Source of the DNA: an uncultured Oscillospiraceae bacterium
Lineage (GTDB): Bacteria; Bacillota; Clostridia; Oscillospirales; Oscillospiraceae
Reading direction: 5' to 3'
Length of the DNA stretch: 11,747 nt
Assembly (NCBI GenBank): GCA_934565615.1
Contig: CAKTIH010000068.1
Span: 1 to 11,747 of the forward strand
The notes below the pieces were generated by a model. That model was not told where the DNA came from and did not search any database. It saw only the letters and a list, made by a program, of their open reading frames with translations. Within the stretch, counting starts at the first letter, position 1. Every line of letters begins with the position of its first letter. Shown here one piece after another: positions 7,388 through 11,747 of the stretch. Both the position numbers and the translations under genes were made by a program.

Positions 7388-8746
7388 TCAATAATAGAGC
7401 GGGTCGTTCCAATAGAACGAGAAGTCTTTATCGGTATAGCCGAACTGCTCGCGCAGCTCTATATAGCGCGGGTGCAGGATGAATACATATGCGTCGGGGT
7501 TATAGTCGACATAGCGCCATCGTCCGCCGGTCGGGTCGTCATATACTGTGTCGTTCACCTCGCAGTTCGGGGCAGCGGCGCGCATCTCGGCTATCTGCTC
7601 CTTGGGCACGTGGTTGTAGCAGCCGACCCACAGGCGCTCGAGCCCGGTCAGGGAATAGAGCGGGGAGATATCCTCAAGCTCGACGATATAGGCGACGTTC
7701 AGATGACGCAGGTTCTTAAGTCCGGAGAGCGGCGAGAGATCGGTGCAGAGCGTGGTCTGTATTTCAAGGTACTCAAGCTGAGTGCATCTGGCAAGCGGAG
7801 TCGCGTCGCTCCAGTTATCCATCGCGAGGATCGCGACCTCAAGCTTCGGCATGTATGCGACGAAGGAAATATCATCCAGATCGTCGTTATGGCCGACATC
7901 GAGGTACTTGACCTCGGTGCAGTATTTGAGAGCTTCGGAATTATAGCGGTCGAGCATGCCGCCGTGAGAGGGCTGGGAGGCAAGGATGCGCTCTACGTCC
8001 GTGCGCACGCTGTAGGCATCGCCGAACCAGACGCGCCAGATGACCTTGACGTCGGGATATGCGTCACGGATAGCGGCCATGTCCTCATTGGAGACGCCGC
8101 AGCTGTCCATATCGACGCTGACAAGATTGGGCATGCAGGCCATAGCCTGCATCACCTGCACGCCGCCGTCCTCGACCGGGATGTGACTGAGGTTAACGGT
8201 GGTGTCAACGGTGCTGAACTCCTTGCCGTAGAGCCAGAAGCTATAGCTGACGGAAGCGTTCGGGCAGGCGTCCATGACGGCGCGGACGGAGTCCCAGCCG
8301 AGATCTGCGCGCTCGGAGCCGAGCTGAATATCACTGAGCTTCGGCAGATAGGCCAGAGCCTGTACCGTGTCGGCGACGGCGTAGTCCGTCAGAGCGGAGA
8401 GGTCGAGACTCTGTTCACTGTTGGAGAGCACCTGACCGTCAGGGAGAGTCACGGTGTATTTGACCTTGACGTCGGGGTGAGCCTGTGCCCACTGATAGAT
8501 CTCATCGATGCAAGTACTGCCGCTGAAGTCGGCCTTCTGAAGCTCAGGCAGCTGGTCGAGCAGGGCGGTCTCGCCGCTCTCAAGTGTTATCGTGAGATCG
8601 GTCGTCCCCTCGATATCCACCGTACCGGCCTGAAATTTCACGTTCTTCGCGGAAAGGGGCGAGGAAGAAGAGTCCCCGCAGGCGGAGAGGAGCAGGAAGG
8701 ATGCGACAAGGCAGATGATGCAGAGAATTTTTTTCATTTTACGCAT
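7388..8746 (-). CDS. Leucine-rich-repeat lipoprotein (second of a paralogous pair)
   Basis: Predicted surface lipoprotein of unknown function, 452 aa. The N-terminus MRKMKKILCIICLVASFLLL leads to a lipobox LSAC with Cys23, then a Ser-rich linker. Residues ~65-257 hold three degenerate ~70-residue modules, each with a Pro turn followed by a strand of the type P-x3-V-x-Y/W-x-V/F-x-L/F-x-G (Pro91, Pro162, Pro231). The third ends WRVWFG and YSVRTDVERILAS. Residues ~275-375 are SDS22/internalin-like LRRs (VKYLDVGHN, LEYLEIQTT, LRHLNVAYI, LERLWVGCY). The C-terminus has WRYVDYNPDA and FSFYWNDPL, ending YY. The start at 8746 has GGAGGAA 9 nt upstream; the frame opening at 8929 overlaps the upstream gene and is rejected. 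It lies 35 bp after its paralog and before a terminator. No catalytic motif was seen; a binding or scaffold role is likely. Confidence 0.9.
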   Translation of the reverse strand: MRKMKKILCIICLVASFLLLSACGDSSSSPLSAKNVKFQAGTVDIEGTTDLTITLESGETALLDQLPELQKADFSGSTCIDEIYQWAQAHPDVKVKYTVTLPDGQVLSNSEQSLDLSALTDYAVADTVQALAYLPKLSDIQLGSERADLGWDSVRAVMDACPNASVSYSFWLYGKEFSTVDTTVNLSHIPVEDGGVQVMQAMACMPNLVSVDMDSCGVSNEDMAAIRDAYPDVKVIWRVWFGDAYSVRTDVERILASQPSHGGMLDRYNSEALKYCTEVKYLDVGHNDDLDDISFVAYMPKLEVAILAMDNWSDATPLARCTQLEYLEIQTTLCTDLSPLSGLKNLRHLNVAYIVELEDISPLYSLTGLERLWVGCYNHVPKEQIAEMRAAAPNCEVNDTVYDDPTGGRWRYVDYNPDAYVFILHPRYIELREQFGYTDKDFSFYWNDPLYY

Positions 8747-8781
8747 AAGATGATTCCTCCGGGAAAAGGGTGTGCAATGCT

Positions 8782-10227
8782 TTACTGCAGGCCGTAGACC
8801 TCTTTGCCGTACTTCCCCTTGAACTCGGCGGGGGCTTCCATATCGCAGAGAGGATCGAGCCAGTAGAAGCTGTATTCCTGATAGTTGTAGCCAAGCTGTT
8901 CTCTCAAAAGCTCGTGTCTCGGTACCCAATAGTATTTCGGAATATCAGGGTCATATTGGGAGTAACGCCACGCTTCACCGTGCGGGTCTTCGGTCGTGGT
9001 GTTGATGTTGCAGCCAGGGACGGCGGCCTTCATCGCACTGACCTGCTCGGCGGGGACGGGAGTTTCCCTGCCTATCCACAGGCGCTCAAGCTCCGTCAGC
9101 CCATAGAGCGAAGATATATCCGTAATGTTCGGGCAGCCGGCGATGTTCAGATGGTGCAGCCCGGTGTTGGCTTTGAGCGGGGAGATGTCGGCGATGCGGG
9201 TGGAGTTGAGCTCCAGATACTCAAGCTTCGGGCAGTCCTCAAGCGGGGAGAGGTCAGTCACGGCCGTCATGGCGATTATGAGCACTTCAAGATCGGGCAT
9301 GCTCCTGACAAAGTCGATGCTCGTCATCTCATCATTGTGGCCGAGGTCAAGATACTTGACCTTGGTGCAGTACTGCAAAACGCTCGCTTCATATATCATG
9401 CCGCCGACGGTCGGCTTTGAGGCGAGGATACGCTCCACGTCTGTGCGCACGCTATAGTTGGTGCCGAACCAGACGCGCCATACAACGTCTATATTCGGAA
9501 ACTGCTCGCGTATTTTCGCGAGGGTTTCGTTGGAAACGCCGGTGTTGTCCATGTCCAGATATGTGCAGCGGGTCATGAGCGGGAGCGCTTCGGTAAGCGC
9601 CGCAGCCTCGTCGCTTATCTTCGTGCCGCGGAAGTCGAGAGACGCGGCATTGAGGTTGATTTCGTGTCCGTAAAGGGTGAGGCTGTAGTCGAGCTCCGCG
9701 TCCGGGCAGGAGGCATGTATCGCGCTGATATCGGCGATGGTGAGCGCGTCGCTCCCCGTGCTCTGCGCACCGAGCTTTATGTGCGTGACCGATGGCAGAC
9801 ACGCGAGCGCTTCAGCCGTCTCCGCGGCGGCAGCGTGGCCGAGGGAGGAGAGGTCGAGCTCCGTGGTGCTGTTATCGAGCACCGTGCCGTCCGGCAGGGT
9901 GACGGTATATTTCAGCTCAAGCAGCGGATGCGCTTTGCCCCATTCGGCGATCTCCTTCCAGCAGGCGCTGCCGCTGAAGTCGGCGCGCGTCAGGTACGCG
10001 AAGCTGTCAAGCTTTGCCACGTCCTCGTTCTGGATGACGGCGGTGAGCTCCGTCGTTTCCGCCGGGTACGTGCCGCAGGAGAGCGTGACCTCAGTGACCG
10101 GAGCTGAGCCGAGAAGGGGCTTGACGTCGGCGGGAGCTTCATGGAACGGGCCCGACTTGCAGACAAGAATGAATATCACAATATATATAATTGAGGGGAT
10201 AGCTTTTAGGCGGGCTCTTGAACGCAT
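8782..10227 (-). CDS. Leucine-rich-repeat exported protein (first of a paralogous pair)
   Basis: A 481-aa paralog of the following gene, co-linear over its length. A basic start (MRSRARLK) is followed by a hydrophobic stretch at ~10-23 ending LVC-K-S-G-P. Val at -1 of Cys23 does not fit the lipobox, so it may be anchored by an uncleaved N-terminal helix or be a degenerate lipoprotein. Modules with Pro101, Pro175 and Pro244 repeat the P-x4/5-Y/W pattern; the third ends WRVWFG and YSVRTDVERILAS (250-270). LRRs span ~285-385 (VKYLDLGHN, LEYLELNST, LHHLNIAGC, LERLWIGRE). The C-terminal block has WRYSQYDPD and SFYWLDPL (453-460), then a 21-residue tail lacking in the paralog. The start at 10227 has GGAGG 6 nt upstream; the longer frame to 10263 has no ribosome site. 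Function is unknown. Confidence 0.9.
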   Translation of the reverse strand: MRSRARLKAIPSIIYIVIFILVCKSGPFHEAPADVKPLLGSAPVTEVTLSCGTYPAETTELTAVIQNEDVAKLDSFAYLTRADFSGSACWKEIAEWGKAHPLLELKYTVTLPDGTVLDNSTTELDLSSLGHAAAAETAEALACLPSVTHIKLGAQSTGSDALTIADISAIHASCPDAELDYSLTLYGHEINLNAASLDFRGTKISDEAAALTEALPLMTRCTYLDMDNTGVSNETLAKIREQFPNIDVVWRVWFGTNYSVRTDVERILASKPTVGGMIYEASVLQYCTKVKYLDLGHNDEMTSIDFVRSMPDLEVLIIAMTAVTDLSPLEDCPKLEYLELNSTRIADISPLKANTGLHHLNIAGCPNITDISSLYGLTELERLWIGRETPVPAEQVSAMKAAVPGCNINTTTEDPHGEAWRYSQYDPDIPKYYWVPRHELLREQLGYNYQEYSFYWLDPLCDMEAPAEFKGKYGKEVYGLQ

Positions 10228-10257
10228 CTCTGTCCTCCGCGGTTTTATATCTTTGCC

Positions 10258-10273
10258 GGTCAATGGGTCAATG
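10258..10273. repeat. Tandem 8-bp repeat in the LRR leader
   Basis: GGTCAATG occurs twice head-to-tail (10258-10265, 10266-10273), in the 5' untranslated region between the LRR promoter and its first gene. It could be a binding site or chance. Confidence 0.4.
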
Positions 10274-10287
10274 ATTGATTAAAAATA

Positions 10288-10316
10288 AGTATATCATTGG
10301 ATGCGCTTTATTTCAA
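10288..10316 (-). promoter_or_regulatory. Promoter of the LRR gene pair
   Basis: Minus strand TTGAAA (10316-10311), 17-nt spacer, TATACT (10293-10288). The start site near 10281 gives a ~54-nt leader before the ATG at 10227. No other promoter-like pair was seen between the two LRR genes, so they are probably co-transcribed. Confidence 0.8.
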
Positions 10317-10424
10317 GACGATTAGTGGAAAATACTTCCGCCGCTCCGCCGCGTGACGGCAAAACTCCGCAGACTTTCGCGCCTGTAAAGTGGTAATGAA
10401 TTTTTCTTAAGAGTATGACGCATG
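10317..10424. other. Spacer between the divergent LRR and cysE promoters
   Basis: Part of the ~440-bp non-coding interval 10228-10665. This 108-bp piece separates the two divergent promoters. I see no ORF with a ribosome site and no strong hairpin, only a short GGAA/TTCC dyad at 10327-10339. The rest of the interval is described as promoters, repeat, leader peptide and leader structure. Confidence 0.5.
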
Positions 10425-10453
10425 TTGACAAGAGCAGTAAAGCGGAGTATACT
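10425..10453 (+). promoter_or_regulatory. Promoter of the leader peptide-cysE unit
   Basis: TTGACA (10425-10430), 17-nt spacer, TATACT (10448-10453): near-consensus sigma-A promoter. The start site should be near 10460, giving a ~205-nt leader that contains a short Cys-rich ORF. Confidence 0.88.
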
Positions 10454-10455
10454 CC
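10444..10455. promoter_or_regulatory. 12-bp palindrome over the cysE -10 box, possible operator
   Basis: GGAGTATACTCC is a perfect 12-bp palindrome centred on the TATACT box. A repressor bound here would block RNA polymerase. No regulator gene is adjacent. It may be partly fortuitous, since TATA is itself palindromic. Confidence 0.35.
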
Positions 10456-10501
10456 AAGAAAAGTCTACGTAAACGATAGGAATTAAAGGACGGTGAAATA
10501 A

Positions 10502-10585
10502 ATGCTGTGCTGTCAGTGTCGATGTTATGCGATTGAAAATAGAATGAACGGTAAGGATAACACGCCGGATAGTACGGACGGGTAA
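10502..10585 (+). CDS. Cysteine-rich leader peptide upstream of cysE (27 aa)
   Basis: Short ORF in the cysE leader that starts MLCCQCRCYA, with Cys at positions 3, 4, 6 and 8 (codons TGC, TGT, TGT, TGT), and ends KDNTPDSTDG. It begins 42 nt after the expected transcription start and has a Shine-Dalgarno-like AAAGGACGGTGA (10485-10496) upstream of the ATG. It ends 80 nt before cysE. Four Cys codons in eight, directly ahead of the gene for the first committed step of cysteine synthesis, strongly suggest that translation of this peptide senses Cys-tRNA supply. Cys-rich uORFs with such a role are known in other bacteria (mycobacterial cysteine genes). The hydrophilic C-terminal half looks unimportant as a protein; its job may be to carry the ribosome to the stop codon inside a downstream stem. 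Not experimentally supported here. Confidence 0.75.
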   Translation: MLCCQCRCYAIENRMNGKDNTPDSTDG

Positions 10586-10662
10586 CGCGGCCTTGAACTG
10601 CCGCCGCGCCCGCCCGGAGCTTGTCATTGTTCCGGCACGGACGCAGGACGGAAAGGACGCGG
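10579..10662 (+). promoter_or_regulatory. Structured cysE leader with alternative pairings
   Basis: Stem A: CGGG (10579-10582) and CGCGGC (10586-10591) pair with GCCGCG (10603-10608) and CCCG (10609-10612), leaving the leader-peptide stop codon TAA (10583-10585) bulged. The right arm CCGCG-CC (10604-10610) can instead pair with GG-A-CGCGG (10655-10662), which covers part of the cysE ribosome site AAAGGA. A small CCGGA/TCCGG hairpin (10614-10635) lies between. No U-run follows, so control would be at translation or through Rho rather than by intrinsic termination. Pairings are seen in sequence; the switch is inference. Confidence 0.45.
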
Positions 10663-10665
10663 AGA

Positions 10666-11292
10666 ATGTTCAAGGACCTCAGAGAGACCATAGAAGCATA
10701 TAAAGCAAGGGACCCGGCGGCGCGCAGCTCATTGGAGGTACTGCTGCTCTATCCGGGGATAAAGGCGGTGCTCAGCCACCGGCGCGCGCACTGGTGCTAC
10801 ATGCACGGGCTGAAATTTCTTGCCCGGCTCATCTCGCAGCGCAGCCGTCACCGCACCGGGATAGAGATACACCCCGGCGCAAAGATCGGCAAGCGCCTCG
10901 TTATCGACCATGGCATGGGCATCGTCATCGGCGAGACGGCCGAGATCGGGGACGACTGCCTTATATACCACGGCGTCACGCTCGGCGGCACGGGCAAGGA
11001 CGTCGGCAAGCGGCACCCGACCATCGGCAGCAACGTCCTTATCGGCACAGGCGCAAAGGTGCTCGGACCGCTGAAGATCGGGGACAACAGCCGAGTCGCG
11101 GCAAACTCGGTCGTGCTGCGCGATATCCCGCCTGACAGCACCGCCGTCGGCGTACCGGCGAAGGTGGTGCGCGTGGAGGGCAGGCGCGTGAACTTCGCGG
11201 GCGAAGTAGACCAGATACACGTCACCGACCCCGTGTGGCAGGAGCTTGCGGAGCTGAAAAAGCAGCTTGCCCAATTGCAGACAGCTAAATAA
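10666..11292 (+). CDS. cysE: Serine O-acetyltransferase
   Basis: Acetylates L-serine with acetyl-CoA to O-acetylserine, the first committed step of cysteine synthesis. The 208-aa protein is the short Gram-positive type. The N-terminal helical part has RDPAARSSLEVLLLYPG (15-31) and the SHRRAH motif. The left-handed beta-helix follows with TGIEIHPGAKIG (64-75), DHGMGIVIGETAEIGD (81-96), GVTLGGTGKD (103-112), KRHPTIG and GVPAKVV. His82 matches the catalytic His; Glu67 stands at the position of its Asp partner in the E. coli enzyme. A start at 10621 (TTG) is open, but the conserved MFKDLRE start at 10666 has AAAGGA 8 nt upstream. The protein ends QLQTAK, without the C-terminal Ile that docks SAT to cysteine synthase. 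No cysK is adjacent. Expression is probably controlled through the Cys-rich leader peptide. Confidence 0.96.
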   Translation: MFKDLRETIEAYKARDPAARSSLEVLLLYPGIKAVLSHRRAHWCYMHGLKFLARLISQRSRHRTGIEIHPGAKIGKRLVIDHGMGIVIGETAEIGDDCLIYHGVTLGGTGKDVGKRHPTIGSNVLIGTGAKVLGPLKIGDNSRVAANSVVLRDIPPDSTAVGVPAKVVRVEGRRVNFAGEVDQIHVTDPVWQELAELKKQLAQLQTAK

Positions 11293-11302
11293 TAAAGATA
11301 TG

Positions 11303-11333
11303 AGGTTCCTCTTACACAGAGGAGCCTTTTTCT
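11303..11333 (+). terminator. cysE intrinsic terminator
   Basis: A 10-bp stem (11303-11312 AGGTTCCTCT with 11318-11327 AGAGGAGCCT, one G-U pair) with a 5-nt loop is followed by TTTTTCTT. It lies 10 nt after the cysE stop, so cysE is monocistronic apart from its leader peptide. Confidence 0.88.
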
Positions 11334-11358
11334 TAAGAAAAATTTACCTGTCAGCATC

Positions 11359-11387
11359 TTGACAAGCGTGCGTTGTGGTGATATCAT
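11359..11387 (+). promoter_or_regulatory. Promoter of the SPFH gene
   Basis: TTGACA (11359-11364), 17-nt spacer, TATCAT (11382-11387). The start site near 11394 gives a ~24-nt leader before the ATG at 11418. Confidence 0.83.
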
Positions 11388-11397
11388 TTTGATATCA
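11379..11397. promoter_or_regulatory. Paired TGATATCA palindromes over the SPFH promoter -10, likely operator
   Basis: The palindromic octamer TGATATCA occurs at 11379-11386 and 11390-11397, 11 nt apart (one helical turn on the same DNA face), spanning the -10 box and start site. This geometry suits a cooperatively binding repressor such as a ribbon-helix-helix protein. The regulator is not identified. Confidence 0.5.
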
Positions 11398-11417
11398 AAA
11401 AGATGGAGGGCAAGAAA

Positions 11418-11747
11418 ATGGCAGAGAAATTACTCAGCAACCACAAAAACGGCATGCCGGTCATGCTGGCGCTCATCGCGGCCTACTGCGCGGCGATCGC
11501 GGCCATGATAGTCGGCGGGATAAATATGGACGCGGGCGGCGGTATAACACTGTTCGTCGTGGGCACGGTCTGGGTCTGCATCGGCTGGTTCCCTATGCTC
11601 GGCCTGAAGGTGCTCAAGCCGCAGGAGGCGCTTGTGCTCACGCTCTTCGGAAAGTACATAGGCACGCTCAAGGGCGAGGGCTTTTACTTCGTCAACCCCT
11701 TCTGCGTCGGCGTGAACCCCGCGGCCAACACCAAGCTCAGCCAGAGC
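11418..11747 (+). CDS. SPFH/Band 7 domain membrane protein, N-terminal part (runs off window)
   Basis: The first 110 residues of a protein open to the right edge. It starts MAEKLLSNHK, followed by two hydrophobic segments (~14-34 and ~43-60), then the start of a stomatin/prohibitin-type SPFH domain: LGLKVLKPQEALVLTLFGKY (61-80), GTLKGEGFYFVNPF (82-95). The LKPQEA...FGKY...GxGFYFVNPF pattern is characteristic of this family. SPFH proteins form oligomeric membrane assemblies; this one would be anchored by the N-terminal hairpin. The start has GGAGGG 7 nt upstream and its own promoter with two palindromic boxes. It is separated from cysE by a terminator, so it is a separate unit. Confidence 0.88.
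   Translation, partial: MAEKLLSNHKNGMPVMLALIAAYCAAIAAMIVGGINMDAGGGITLFVVGTVWVCIGWFPMLGLKVLKPQEALVLTLFGKYIGTLKGEGFYFVNPFCVGVNPAANTKLSQS

Noticed and set aside
7292..8797. Plus-strand ORF of about 500 codons opposite the second LRR gene
   Set aside because: Same frame-shadow effect; it starts inside the LRR terminator and pyrG promoter and has no plausible start signal.
10614..10635. CCGGA/TCCGG hairpin as an intrinsic terminator before cysE
   Set aside because: Only 5 bp and not followed by a U-run.
10621..10665. TTG start 15 codons upstream of cysE
   Set aside because: The added residues are Arg-rich and unlike CysE; MFKDLRE with AAAGGA upstream is the family start.
10460..10665. T-box riboswitch in the cysE leader
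   Set aside because: GGGTAACGCGG only loosely recalls the T-box sequence; the UGGN bulge, a Stem I specifier and a terminator U-run are missing.

Overview
The window looks like chromosomal DNA of a high-GC member of the Clostridia, probably an Oscillospirales-type gut bacterium (inference). The basis is protein style (PurA with an NWGDEGKG loop, NadE with SGGKDS, paired leucine-rich-repeat surface proteins), strong GGAGG-type ribosome binding sites, TTGACA-17-TATACT promoters and GC-rich coding sequence. The first ~450 bases are clearly AT-rich and stand apart from the rest.

Layout. Positions 1-449 hold the 3' end of an unknown AT-rich gene, a strong bidirectional terminator and a junction-like stretch with repeated TGTTGCCA. 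This stretch abuts the stop codon of guaA, a known target for integrative elements, so the left edge may be the end of an integrated element. Positions 450-7087 (minus strand) are a tight five-gene operon transcribed in the order pyrG-nadE-purB-purA-guaA. It encodes CTP synthase, ammonia-dependent NAD synthetase, the IMP-to-AMP branch and the XMP-to-GMP step. It has one clear promoter (7278-7306) and a ~180-nt leader that contains an intrinsic-terminator-like attenuator (7181-7242).

Positions 7388-10227 (minus) carry two paralogous exported leucine-rich-repeat proteins in tandem, with their own promoter (10288-10316) and terminator (7333-7370). The downstream copy is a clear lipoprotein; the upstream copy has lost the canonical lipobox. 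Both share a three-fold degenerate module in the N-terminal half, an LRR region, and a conserved C-terminal SFYW-x-DPL motif.

Positions 10425-11333 (plus) are a cysE (serine O-acetyltransferase) unit with its own promoter, leader and terminator. Its ~205-nt leader encodes a 27-residue peptide beginning MLCCQCRCYA, with four Cys codons among the first eight. The peptide's stop codon lies in a GC-rich stem whose right arm could instead pair with the cysE ribosome-binding region. This reads as a cysteine-sensing, translation-dependent leader and is the most interesting candidate regulatory system here. The window ends in the start of an SPFH/Band 7 membrane protein (from 11418), whose promoter carries two palindromic TGATATCA boxes.

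No rRNA, tRNA, CRISPR array, transposase or integrase gene was seen. The long plus-strand ORFs opposite the operon and the LRR genes are GC-driven shadows.
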